From Exserohilum rostratum (lineage: Eukaryota; Ascomycota; Dothideomycetes; Pleosporales; Pleosporaceae), in assembly GCA_026367775.1 (NCBI GenBank), contig CP111151.1, positions 2,356,001 through 2,420,000 on the forward strand: 64,000 nt of DNA, given 5' to 3'. Position numbers and translations under genes: made by a program. The notes beneath the pieces were generated by a model. It made no database searches. It was not told where the DNA came from and worked only from the letters and a program-made list of their open reading frames with translations. The number at the start of each line of letters is the position of its first letter. The stretch's first letter is position 1. Positions 45,777 through 57,124 of this stretch are shown here, piece by piece.

Positions 45777-46175
45777 TCAATAATTCTCAGTATCGTAGTT
45801 GCAGCAAAAAAGGAGGATTGGAGAGGAATCCGGACACGGAACGGAGAGAACACTAGGCACCCGTTCCGGGCGCTAACCGCAATGGGCTTCACCATTTCGG
45901 CTGTGAGTGGAGAACCGTCGTTAGTTGGTTGCCTATCCAAAATAAAGAATGCATTACTAACTCATTGATGCAATGGCCTCCGAAAGCAAGTACAAAGAAA
46001 TAATCGCCTATGTTCTCATCTCATGCTCATGACCAGACAAACTAGCCTACATGATATTTGCAAGGAACCCATTCGGTTCTCATAATTCTCAGCGCCCTCC
46101 TTCTACTTGTGTCCGATCTGGAAAGACACAATGTAAAATTATGTGCAACTGAACTGATGAAGACACTTAGCATGC
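45777..46175. other. Intergenic region upstream of the Zn2Cys6 gene
   Basis: 399 bp holding the transcription factor promoter and the 3' end of the TMEM205-like gene. No gene is seen. Confidence 0.4.
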
Positions 46176-46806
46176 TCAAAATTGCAGTCTCGACGCCAGC
46201 TGCCAGCCCCACCAGAGTGTCGCACCGATCGTCACGAGATTCAGATGAATGCTCATCGCATGTGCTCGAGAAAACGCCCTGTTCAAAACCTCCATTTCTT
46301 TTCCCTTTGTGCCATGATCACGCCTCACATTCGCATCGCGAGTTGCTGTTTGTGGCGTTAGTCTTTCATCGCATGAACAAGACATCAATAGTAAGCCGCA
46401 AAAACCCATACTTTCATCGTCACGGGGAGAAGTCATCTCAGCGCTACATACCTTGGTTTGCCCTCTCAATCATCAATTTTTTAGTTTGGGGCCCATACAA
46501 GACCAAGTTCAGCCCTGCAGTTACCCCGGCAATTACAAAAGGCATCCAGCTGCTCGCTTCTCTGAGCAACGAGACTGGTCCATAAGGCGGCGATGTCACC
46601 GCGACGACTAGCAAAAGCAGCGATTGTGTTTCGAAATAGACGGTAAATACGCGCTTTTGTAAGCTCACGAAAGCTGACCTAGGCAGAGACCTGTATGCGA
46701 CTTTTGTCATTACAAAAGTCTGATACAGCTCCGTTCCGAGCAGAGCCGAGTAAGCCAGCAGGTGGAATGGTGGGAGAGCGGCCGAGAGAAATGTTGAGAC
46801 TGGCAT
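46176..46806 (-). CDS. TMEM205-like / DUF4149 membrane protein, 2 exons
   Basis: Exons 46806-46452 and 46345-46176 give 174 residues. The start MPVSTFLSAALPPFHLLAYSALLGTELYQTFV matches the usual N-terminus of this family, so it is preferred over an ATG 35 codons upstream. Four hydrophobic segments are visible: about 10-30, 60-80 (TQSLLLLVVAVTS), 90-110 (MPFVIAGVTAGLNLVLYG) and 150-170 (LVTIGATLWWGWQL). GTELYQTFVMTKVAYRSLPR and the YGPQTKKLM loop are typical for DUF4149/TMEM205. Family members sit in endomembranes or the plasma membrane; human TMEM205 is linked to drug resistance, but no mechanism is known in fungi. The intron (106 nt) is longer than its neighbours, with a GACTAAC branch site. 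Confidence 0.85.
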
Positions 46807-47600
46807 TTCTGTGTCTTGAAATCTCAAATGATGAGGCGGAAAATATGCAAACGAGACAACCTGATCAATAGGGCACTCAGTGTACTTTTGAATTATGCTG
46901 CTGCCTGACACACCAGGCGAGACTCGTATGACTGCCGGACTTGTCTAGCTCATACTCGTCTTTGAATCACGTGATCGAACGTAAAGGAAAAAAGGTTCCT
47001 GGATAAATCATTACAGTCTAAGTTGATTGCTTTAAAACATACAGAGTCCCGATGGATACCTCATCGCTGTGTTGCACTCTGGGAATGCTTTGCTAGGCAC
47101 CATCACGTACAGTCTTAACCAATTCCATATATTAGCCATGCACCCTACTGAGCGCCCTACTTGAGGAGAACCTGCTTGATCATCTCGTAATTTTGGTCAA
47201 AACATGATGCACTTTTATGTTTGTATGCACGACTGTTGCTTGGAAAGATATCCTCGGTCTAAATTACAGCGAGGTTCCTGCCGATCGGCAATGCACCCCG
47301 CAACATCTTTCTCCATGAACACAATCACACGGAAGATCTACAACTTGGATGCAAGATTCAGGTATTAGCGCCGATAAATTCAACGGCTATAGTACCAGAC
47401 GTGGCATAGGAAGAAACTCCGATTTCTATGTAGGGAATATATTCAACGTTCTTTCCGCCAACAGCAACGTGTTCCTGGTACCACTAATTGTAGCTAGTCC
47501 GACTTCATACTACGTACATATTCATTTATATTTCGGCATCACAGCATTCGACCTCATCTTGAATTTTCTGAGCTGACAACCCAATTTCGCATTCACAAAT
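46807..47600. other. Divergent intergenic region
   Basis: 794 bp between the divergent TMEM205-like and acetylesterase genes. It is AT-rich near the latter and holds both promoters; nothing else is recognised. Confidence 0.4.
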
Positions 47601-48418
47601 ATGCGGTTCACACTGCTCTCGTTTCTTCCCTTTTCGCTCGCAGCACCGACTGCCTTTGACAATGCAGCCACAAAACCCATATACTGGCTCCTAGCCGGCG
47701 ACTCAACGACTGCTACCGGGGGCGGCTGGGGCGATGAGTTTCTCTCCAAGACAGTTGCGCCAGGCTCATCAGGTACCAACTACGGACACAGCGGCGCAAC
47801 AACAGCATCGTTCCGCGCTGGCGGCGATTGGGCCAAAGTAATCAAAGACATTTCAACGTACAAAGGCGGCTATAGAGTCTATGTCACTATCCAGGTGAGA
47901 AAATCGCGAAGCTAACAAAGAGACAAATATGCTAACGAAGAATGTAGTTTGGCCACAATGACCAAAAAGAAACTTCAGGTGTCTCGCCAGCACAATACCG
48001 CCAGAACCTCGCAGTTTTTGCTTCTGAGGTGAAGAATTTAGGCGCTACGCCCATCCTCGTTACACCACTTACACGTCGCACGTTCAACACAACGACCAAG
48101 CGCGTCATTGAGAACCTTTCCAAAGAAAGCGCGCTTACTATTGATGTCGCAAACGCTGGATCCTTGCACTACATCGACCTGAACAAAGCGTCAACAGACT
48201 ATGTTAATGCGATTGGTCAAACGGGTGCCGATACGTATAATTGGGGTGAGAATGGAACGACAGGGAGGGATCGGACGCATTTGAATCCTTGGGGGGAAGT
48301 TGTGTTTGGAAGGATGGTAAGTGATTTGCTAGTGGGAAAGTATGTGAGTGAGTTTGGGGCGTGGACAGTCAAGAATGAGACGCTGAGTCGGTTGATTAAG
48401 GAGGGTAAGCTTGCTTAG
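47601..48418 (+). CDS. Secreted rhamnogalacturonan acetylesterase (CE12-type SGNH hydrolase), 2 exons
   Basis: Exons 47601-47894 and 47948-48418 give 254 residues. Residues 1-15 are a signal peptide (MRFTLLSFLPFSLAA). SGNH blocks are present: block I AGDSTTA with catalytic Ser35, block II Gly in YGHSGATT, block III FGHND with Asn102, and the catalytic pair Asp206 and His209 in DRTHLNPWGE. Length and motif spacing match fungal rhamnogalacturonan acetylesterases, which remove acetyl groups from galacturonate in pectin rhamnogalacturonan I and make it accessible to lyases and hydrolases. It is thus a functional partner of the PL4 lyase at 16.4-18.3 kb, though the genes are not adjacent. Confidence 0.9.
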
Positions 48419-48571
48419 ACCGTTGTATCGGGTTGGGCTTAGGGGAAGGAAAAGAATATTTGAGGAAATGAAGGCTTCTCGGTACTATCGTGTCTTATGG
48501 GTGGTTGATCTGGAATAAAGAAAAACAATTGGAGACTAAAATGAAAAACTATTGTACATGTCACTAGCCGC

Positions 48572-51500
48572 CTATCCGTACCCTTCGCCATCGTAGCCTC
48601 CACTACTCCATTTCTTTTCCGGTGGTTCATTCGCACCTTGCGTATTGCTGAAACCACTGACACTAGAAGGAGGCGTGTCCCAAGGTATATACTGTCCAGT
48701 ACTAGCCGTAAACTGGCTGCTGTGGTTCGAGACTGGGGACGAAACAGTAGAATGCTGAGAATAAGGTACATACGTCTGTTGCGTCGCAAGGTCCGGCGGA
48801 TAAGGAAAGTATTGAGCCTTCGGTGTATCTGAGGGCCCAGGGTATCCATACGACTGCGATTGGCTGGGATGCTGTGACTGCATTTGCGAGGATAACGACG
48901 GAAATGATTGTTGTCTTATTCCAAAGGATTCGGGGCGAGAAACAGATGGGCTAGATACACGATGGGGTGGCGGATATGTTGGTCGCTGAGTACTGATGAC
49001 CTGGTCATTTTCCGAAATCGATGAATCCAACCCAAGCCCAGTATTCGGGAAACTCGATTGTCGCTGCTGTTGGTGATAACGACTAAGCGTTTCTAGATTC
49101 GCAACGGATCTACGATTGACAACTTTGTTCTGCCTTTTAAGCGCATTTTCGGCACTACCTTTTCTTCCCGGCTGTATGTTTGGCTGAGGAGCATTGGCAA
49201 TAGCCGCCGTCGGATTTTGTCGCTGTGTTGGAATAGACTGACTTTTTGAAGGCATTTCTTCTGGTGATCGAACCTTTGAGGGAATAGCCGACGAAAATCC
49301 AACATCGTTGCGGGTGAATTCCAAACCAGGATATGTAGCTTCGAATGCATCTGTATGGGGATTTTGAGCGAAATACCCAGCTCGCGTCTCAGTCTCCGTG
49401 TGCTCGGGATGGAGAGGTAGACTCCACGACTTCTCAGAGAGCTCAACAGGTCGGCGTCTGTAGCGATCTGCAGTATCCTCTACCTCGGGAATGTTTTGCA
49501 TCGGTTTTGAAGGTAATGGTGGTACCGATGCATGCGCGAACAGTCCCACGCTGAGGCTGGATGGAAGATTCTGGTACTTAACTGTTCTGAAACGCTTAAC
49601 GGTTGGGTTGCGCTTGCAGCGCTCTTGAGCTTCTTTCAAAAGCTTTCGGATCTTTGCTTCCTCCGACACATCATCCTCCAATTGTAGATCCGTAACGCTG
49701 CCATCGTCGGTATGACCGGAAACTGACACATTGTCACCTTCCCATTCGTTGTTTTCTTCCTCCACTTCCTCTTTATCTTCTTCTGTTTCGCTGTTAGAAT
49801 CAATGTTCATTTCCTCAACATCAGAATTGACATCTTCTTCTTCAGGAGCATCCATTGTGTCTGGTGCGGATCCACGAATTGGATGACGAGCATTGACGTT
49901 AGCCCCTGCTTTGAGCAATGCATCCACACAGGCTGATTGACGGTATGCACAGGCTTCAACGAGTGCTTCATCGAGCAAGTGGTCTGGGGGTTTCATGGAC
50001 AAGTACCGGTCCAGGATCACCTTATTGCCCCTAATTGAAGCTGCAGCAATGGCACTCCGATACCGTCCTCCTTGTACCCGAAAGTCTGCCCCGGCGTCTA
50101 ACAACTTAGAGACCACATCCAAGCGGTTGAAGTAAGATGCTGCAATTAGGGCTGTATGATACTTGCCGCCTTTGTGGTTGACGAGTTCGACGGCCCTGTC
50201 AAGTATCTCGCTAATGATGGAGATATCAGCCTTCATTGCAGCAGTTTGCAAGGCATCGCCGTATTTTCCTCCGGTTGCATGAACATCTGCTCCGCGCTCT
50301 ATGAGCTTCTTGAGTATGTCCAAATTGTTACCTTTGGCTGCAGCCGCCACAGTGGATCCGAGCAACCCTCCTGAAGCTGAAATGTTTGCGCCGCTGTCAA
50401 GTAAACGCTCAACCACAGATAAGACGCCAGACTGGGCGGCGGCAATGATGGGAAATCCGTGTAGCCCTCCAATAGCATTTACATCTGCATGATGTTTGAG
50501 AAGAAGCTTGACAATCTTCCTATGGCCACCAGCCGCTGCAGCAGCCAAGGCACCACCAAACATGCCATTTGCTGGTCGAACATTGACTGCAGCGTTGTGC
50601 TTTAAAAGCAGCTGGACAACATTCAGCCAGCCCGCAGCACATGCAGCCTGTAGGGCTGTTCCATATGTTCCGGAAATAGGTTCACTGATCGTAATGTCGG
50701 CGCCTGCTTCCAGAAGAACATGAATGGTTTCAATGTCTCCAGCCCACGCGGCAGCCTGCATAGCTGTGCCGTATGGTCCACCAATGGCGTTGACATTCGC
50801 ACCTGCCTGAATTAAGACTTCACAGCAATCTTCATCTCCTTCAGCGCTAAATAGTTGTTAGCAATGTTCAACCTACAGACAAGAGGACTTACGCGGCTGC
50901 ATGAAGTGCAGTGCCATATTTCTCACTCGAAATATGTACATCAGCCCCATTTGCCAAAAGGAATCTCAAACCTTCGATATCACATGCGTCCGCACAGTTG
51001 ATCAGGGCAGTGGTGCCTCTCGCGCAAGCTGCGTTTACGTCTGCAACATGCTTCATAACGAGTTCCAGATCTTCCGTCAGCAGAGTGGATGCAGCTAGCG
51101 ATATTACTGGCCAGTTGTCTTCTCCACCACGTACGTTCACATGAGCGCCGTGTTCGAGCAAGATTCTGGTTGCTCTGCTGTCGCCTTGTTCAACTGCAGC
51201 AATAATGGCGTAGGAGAAGTGGCCACCCAGGGCATTGACATCAGCTCCATGTTCGATGAGAAGACGAATGGTCGCCTCATCACCTGTGTGCACAGCGGCT
51301 GTAGGTGATACATTAGCAACAGGCCTCACTGTAAGGAAATGATACACACCCTGCAATTCATGGCCGTAGTATCCAATTGGATCGGTGTTAGTCTTCGCAC
51401 CATGATCTAACAACAGCTTCACATTGTCGGCATCACCAAACCATGCAGCTGCCTATGTTGAGTCAGTACCAGAAAATTCATCACGCGTCTTTCGAAACAA

Positions 51501-54500
51501 ACCTGAAGAGCGGTGCCATAGTCACCACCACGCTTGTTTACATCAGCCCCTTTAGCAAGTAGCGCCTTCATGATTTCCATTGTGCCGTCATACCTGTAGT
51601 CTTCGTTAGCACAATTTCAACGACCGTTTGCCAACTCATCTCATCGGTTCCACTGGCGCTCAGATGATGCAGAAAACTCAATAAACATTGAACCCATGTG
51701 TGCGACATGTTAAGGAATTTTTCCTCTGAGCTTTGCGGAATCCGTTTCTATCGCTTCCTAGCCATAGAAAAAAATCTCGACTTACGCGCTAGCAGCCAAT
51801 GCAAATCCGTAGCTTCAGATTGATTAGCATTTGATTGAATCGTATTCTTTGTGTACTCACATGGGGCCTTCAGTATCTGGGTCTGCACCAAATTCCAGCA
51901 GCAGTTTCACAGTTTCCAAATGCTTGTTGTCGGTAGCTTCGTACAAAGCCTGGTCTAGCTGCGTCTGATCGATCCCTCGAGGATACAGCAACTTTAAGAC
52001 TTCTGTTCTGCCGTAGAATGCTGCTAATGAGAAAGCCCTCTGGTATCTGAGCGTACAAGCAGGAAGCTCTGAGTCCCGTCTCAGTATTGCGGCTACAATG
52101 GAAGCGTACCCTCTTTGTGCGGCTGCTTTTAGTGCTTGTTCTAAAACCAGAATTCGTTCTTCATCCTTCAGCAATATCTCAAAGATCTCCAGATGATTGT
52201 AGGTGGCTGCCGTTCTTAGAAAGCTTTCGTATGTCTTTATGGGGCGGTGAGCATTCCAGGATTTTGAAAGAAGGTAACGGACAACATCGGTGTGTCCACG
52301 GCGTACAGCTGCACCGAGTGCAGAGCCATACCTTTTCATTGAGCATTGTTAGTATACGCTATGGATCTTGTGAAAGGGAGAGTTTACGTACCAATAGTCT
52401 TCATTAGGATCGATTTCCGCGCCCTTCTCGATCAAAATACGTACGGCATCCAAGTTGCCAGAAAAGGCAGCAAGATTTAATGCTCGCCGATGGGGCCCTC
52501 CAACAACATTTACCTCAGCTTTGTGGTCCAGCAGAAGCTCAACAACACGGTTCTCAAGAGTTCCAACGGCTGCATAGAGCGCAGTTCCATATTCGGGCGA
52601 CGATGAGTTCACGTCAGCGTTGCGGTCCAAAAGAATTTTGACAATGTCATAGCGGCCATTGCTGCAGGCAGCGTGCAATGCAGTAGGATTCCCGTCACAG
52701 CTCTTGAAATCGATATCGGCGCCTGCTCCGAGCAATATGTTGACAATTTCCACATTTCCACTTTCGCAAGCATAGTAGAGGGGTTGAAAACCCAAGGAGT
52801 CTTGTTCGTGAACGTCGGGGATTCCGTTGTGGCTTATGAGGTAATCAACCAATGCAGGGAACTCGAGAATCACTGCTACATGAAGTGGTGAAATGTTCTC
52901 TTGTTTAACCATGCCATGTACCTCTTGGATGGTATTCCACCATCTTTGGCGAGCCTCGAAGTCTTTCTTCCAGAAAGGGTGATCGAAATTGAATTCCTCC
53001 AGCACATCGGGTGGTGCCCTTTTTGCATGTTCGACCCAATACCGGACAGGATATCTAAGATCAACATCAAGTAGACGCTCGCCCTCGGCTTCTTCGTTGA
53101 TAGAAGGTGTATCAGTCACATCGGATTCAGCTTCGTCGATCTGTTGGCCGTCATCAATATGGTTATATTGCGCATAACCAACATCAACAGATGCTGGATG
53201 TGACGCATCAACAACAGAATCCATATCTTCTTGGTCTCCGTTGTCTTCTGACTTGGTCTGACTTTCAATCGCCTGGTAGATGTACTCTAATGACCGTAGC
53301 GCAATAATGCCGTGTTGCATGTCATCAAGGTCCAGCGAAAGGTCATACTTAGCGTACAATGTGAGATGTTCTTGTGCGGAAGTGTCAATCCAATCGACAG
53401 TGTTGTTATCCAGGTCCCAATCATTGCCTCGCAAGGTGAGAAATGCGCCACATCGCACGATGTAGGTTTTGAGCTTTTCGAGGTCTTCCAGATCCTCGTG
53501 GGGCAATCCAGCCATTACAGCAAGTTCGCGCATTGTTGGTGCTACGTACGACAAGATCCTGCAACGCAGTATCTCCTTTGTATATTCATGTCCATCTGCT
53601 TGTGGACTCAGAATGCGTTTCCGGATGTGCTCAAACATGTTTGTAAGGCCGTATGGAAATGACTCCAGGAGTTTTCGAATATCCGCGTGTTGTGTATGTC
53701 CTGGCTTCCAAGTGTTCTTCAGCTCGCGAATGACGAGGATGACATAGATCCAGTTATCTTCTGCCCTAAGGTAGATATGGCGTTTTACGAAATAGGCTAG
53801 GGAGGCGGGAAGGGCCAGTTCATCCACACTGACTGATATGTATCCTCTGAGATCATCGCTAACGTGAGCGGAGTTGTCCGCGTCGTTCAGGTCAAGTTCC
53901 GCAACTTTTCCTTTCAAGCACTTCTCAATAATCGGACGACCACTACGATTGAGCAGAAGCCATTTGATAGGTCGAGCATCCCCATCATTGCAGAGCGTAG
54001 CTGTAGGCTCAATCGTCCCTTCAATGTATGCGAGGAACTGTTCCAACGACTCCTCTGCCAATTGCTCTATACCATACACAATGATATACACAGTGGATCT
54101 GGAAACTTCTTGGGACATTCTTCTCAATGCTGTCCATAAAGCTGGAACTTTCAGCATCTCCTCTGGGTCAAAGGTTTGTCCGCCGACATCTTTAATACCC
54201 CGTGAGTCCAGGAGTAGATGGCGAGCAAGGTCCTGGTCTAGATCCAACAATTGACGAACGACGAGTTGTAGCAATCCTTTGAAAGTACGCCTCATTCGGT
54301 CACCCTGGTCACAGAAGAAAGATGCAACCAATGAGTTGTGGTCGATCCCTTGTTTCAGGTACTCAAGAGCGGAGGATGCAATAGCCCCTTGACCATTTCC
54401 AGCTTTTCCATGAACCCAGAATATGTGATTGGTATCTGAGGTTCTCCATTGCTGAAAACTGGAAAGTTCCATGATCGAGGAGAGCTTAACTCCTTTTGCT

Positions 54501-55664
54501 TCGCGGTAGGAGCCTTTGGTCGCAGCTTCAACATCGACAAATCCTTTACTCAAAGCGTCTATCATGCTGTGGTAAGTGCGATCATCTACCTGTGACTGTC
54601 GCAGTAAATTTTTACGGGTTTTGATGATGCTGTCCGCTTTGCTTGCAATCTCTCGTATCTCGTCGGACACAGCGGTGAAATTACCATCCTTCGGCCCAGC
54701 ATACTTGTTTAGTTGAAAATGGTCCGACATTAGCGAGATGCTCTCAAATGACTCGATAGTTGCAGAAGCTTGATCAACAATGCGTTCTTTACTTTTGAGC
54801 CATGAGATGCCTTTTACCATGTAATTGACGAGGTCACTGTCATTCTCTTCCCAGAAGCAAAGCAGCCGAATCTGTGCGTCTCTCGCCATGAACGAAAACT
54901 CAGTCAGTAGACTTCGTAAAATCTCCGAATCTTTTTCTAGAACTTTGAGAAGGGATGATGGTGTACCCCACCCAACAAGCTCAGCCATAGACGCCAACAC
55001 CAGGGCTTTCGACTGACTCGATGTACCATGGAATGGTGTGCCAAGGAAGAAGCAACCGGCGACCCAAGGGTAGACATTTGGAAAGTCCTTCTGACGCGAC
55101 CGAGACATCAGCAGGGCCTTTTCCAAAATGATGCCACCGAGGCAGTGAGCAATGAAAATGATAGGAGTTTCTGCTTCGTTCTTTGTGGATATTAGCAGTG
55201 AAGCAACTCGAGCGGTATCTGAAGACCCACGACTCTTGAGCGATCTAGGGCATGCAACAATTTGTTTGCCACATTGTCTATCCGCTCGTCGACCGAGCCC
55301 TTGCCAAACCATTGTGACTGGTATTGGAATACACTGATCTTGGCATGAGGGATCTTTTTCGGAAGCATATTGGCATCCCGCAACCAATGCACCTTGTCTT
55401 TTTTCCATGTGTATTCGGGATCCGCACCGAGGCCCGGAATGGCGATGATCCTATTACATCTCAACTTTTGGTCAAACACAGCATGAGTGCTTGCCTACTC
55501 GACCTTGACCGGTAACTTTGACGATACCTGCTCATCATTGGGATAGACGACATTTAACCCAGGATTAAATGACTAATTTATTCAGCGGATGCGCTCGAAT
55601 GGTGGGTTTCATCACTAACCTGCGCATCGAATTTCGAATGCTGAGTTTTCGTGGCCGAAGCCAT
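48572..55664 (-). CDS. NLR-like protein: alpha/beta hydrolase, degenerate NACHT-like module, ankyrin repeats, disordered tail; 9 exons
   Basis: Exons: 55664-55620, 55527-55499, 55450-55234, 55180-52392, 52331-51861, 51812-51786, 51593-51503, 51452-50893, 50846-48572; 2167 residues, every phase consistent. Residues 25-240 are a DUF676-like alpha/beta hydrolase (VEIIAIPGLGADPEYTW; FIAHCLGG with Cys110 at the nucleophile position). A P-loop module starts near 350, but Walker A reads GKAGNGQG (355-362), with Gln and Gly in place of Lys and Ser/Thr. The Walker B strand VYIIVYGIEQL (461-471) lacks the usual Asp. About two dozen ankyrin repeats span about 860-1735. An acidic block (about 1740-1810) and a Ser/Gln/Pro-rich disordered tail follow. 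This is the domain order of fungal STAND/NLR proteins tied to non-self recognition. The first three short exons and the GTCGTG donor at 55233 are the least certain parts. Confidence 0.85.
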
Positions 55665-56107
55665 TGCAAACACAGGACCCGTCGGGTTACAATACGGTTC
55701 GAGGCGCGAGCATTCGTTATCTCTCAATACGCATTCTTGGAGGGAGCACGGTTATAGTATGCGAATATTCTATCACGTTGGTCCAAAATTAGTATGAGGA
55801 AGCGATAGAGTTGGGGGCCAAAATTGTTTGGGGGCCAAAACTCCCGAAAGGAGAAAGAGGCCGCCCGTGTGTCATCAATAGCGTGCGCCTCGTTGCTACA
55901 AGAGTATTGGTCGCCAACTCAGGCGGCAATCTATGGTCCTTGGAAATAAATATTGCGCGTAAAAGAGGCCGAGTCTGCTAGGTTACGAGACCGCAGTATG
56001 CTGCGCTTGCCTCTCTAACCGCCTTTATTGCACCTCTTGGAGGGAGCTATCATGCTCTCTCCCCCCAAGACGATCGCGCACCCCGCGGTTAGAAGCCCAG
56101 TTGAAAA
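55665..56107. promoter_or_regulatory. Divergent promoter between the NLR-like gene and the DUF6601 gene
   Basis: 443 bp between divergent start codons. It contains the duplicated TTGGGGGCCAAAA element (55811-55840) and otherwise no gene. Confidence 0.45.
55811..55840. repeat. Direct repeat of TTGGGGGCCAAAA
   Basis: Two exact 13-bp copies at 55811-55823 and 55828-55840, start to start 17 bp. Each contains a TTGG...CCAA inverted arm, so each could be a dimer binding site. They lie about 150 bp upstream of the NLR-like start and 270 bp upstream of the DUF6601 start. Confidence 0.7.
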
Positions 56108-57124
56108 ATGCTTCTACAGGCTAACAAAAGACAGAGGCCGGTGCCGTTTCGCACGGCGCTTCTGAACACCTCGAGCTCTAATGGTGTTGCTCAGTCAGAA
56201 GTGCCTTTACTACCAGCGACGTACCGGAAAAATTACAAAATCGAGCCTGTCAATGCTGATATCGGCGCATTTCTCAAGGTCGAGTTCAATGTTAAAAGGC
56301 TGAACGATGTACACGGATGGCTTTGGCTTGTTGGACTACCATCGGCACCCCGGCCATTGCATTACCAAATTGTCAAGAACAGGGAGATTGTGGTAACGGA
56401 ACAGCTGGATCTTCACCTCATCTGGTCCTCCTCGAAGTCCTCCTTTCTTCTCGTCAAGCCACTATCTCGCTTCCTCTTTTGCCCCGTTTTTTGGCAGACA
56501 GAGATTTGCCCGGATCAGGATCTGTATGAGACGGCACTTGGATTCCTGTGGTCGTATGTCGCGCTTATCGAACGAGAGGTTGACTACAACTTGGCTGTAA
56601 ACAACGGTCTGATTCCCAAGGAGATCACCTGGACTGGGTGGCTGGCGCTGGTGAATGAGATCACCAGCACCATGTCCCAGACGGTCTCCTCCGATGCGGC
56701 TACGTTATCATCCATGGAAGCCAGTAGAGGCTACAGGTGTGTCAACAAACGCTTCAACTATGGTGAGCTGCGCCTTGGACGCCTGAACTGGATATATCGT
56801 TTGGCCATGGGCGAGTTTCGTGGTTATCTCAGCGGTTGTACCACGTATGGAACGTTCATACGCGACAACATCAACAGCCTCATCACCTGGTTCGCGTACA
56901 CAACAATCGTTCTCTCGGCGATGCAAGTTGGGCTTGCGACAAAGCCCCTTGAGGATGACTACTCTTTCAGCATGGCATCCTACGTCTTCTCGCTCTTCTC
57001 TATTCTGGCGCCGCTCGCGTGCATCGTCGTTATCACGGCCATCATGGCCGTGGTGTTTGTCATCAATTTGGCGCGCACACTGAGAATTCGCAAACAAAAG
57101 CGACGTGAGGGAGTCAGAGTATGA
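56108..57124 (+). CDS. DUF6601 membrane protein
   Basis: A single-exon frame of 338 residues. Diagnostic stretches are VHGWLWLVGLPSAPRPLHYQIV, REIVVTEQLDLHLIWSS, KPLSRFLFCPVFW, then CP-x7-ETALGFLWSYVALIEREVDYNLA, NYGELRLGRLNWIYRLAMGEFRGYLSGCTTYGTFIRDN, matching the fungal DUF6601 family. Two hydrophobic segments lie near residues 258-278 (LITWFAYTTIVLSAMQVGLA) and 295-322 (FSILAPLACIVVITAIMAVVFVI), with a basic cytosolic end (RIRKQKRREGVRV). The family is common in filamentous ascomycetes, has no established function, and is sometimes mislabelled as protease. It is transcribed away from the NLR-like gene across a shared 443-bp region. Confidence 0.86.
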   Translation: MLLQANKRQRPVPFRTALLNTSSSNGVAQSEVPLLPATYRKNYKIEPVNADIGAFLKVEFNVKRLNDVHGWLWLVGLPSAPRPLHYQIVKNREIVVTEQLDLHLIWSSSKSSFLLVKPLSRFLFCPVFWQTEICPDQDLYETALGFLWSYVALIEREVDYNLAVNNGLIPKEITWTGWLALVNEITSTMSQTVSSDAATLSSMEASRGYRCVNKRFNYGELRLGRLNWIYRLAMGEFRGYLSGCTTYGTFIRDNINSLITWFAYTTIVLSAMQVGLATKPLEDDYSFSMASYVFSLFSILAPLACIVVITAIMAVVFVINLARTLRIRKQKRREGVRV

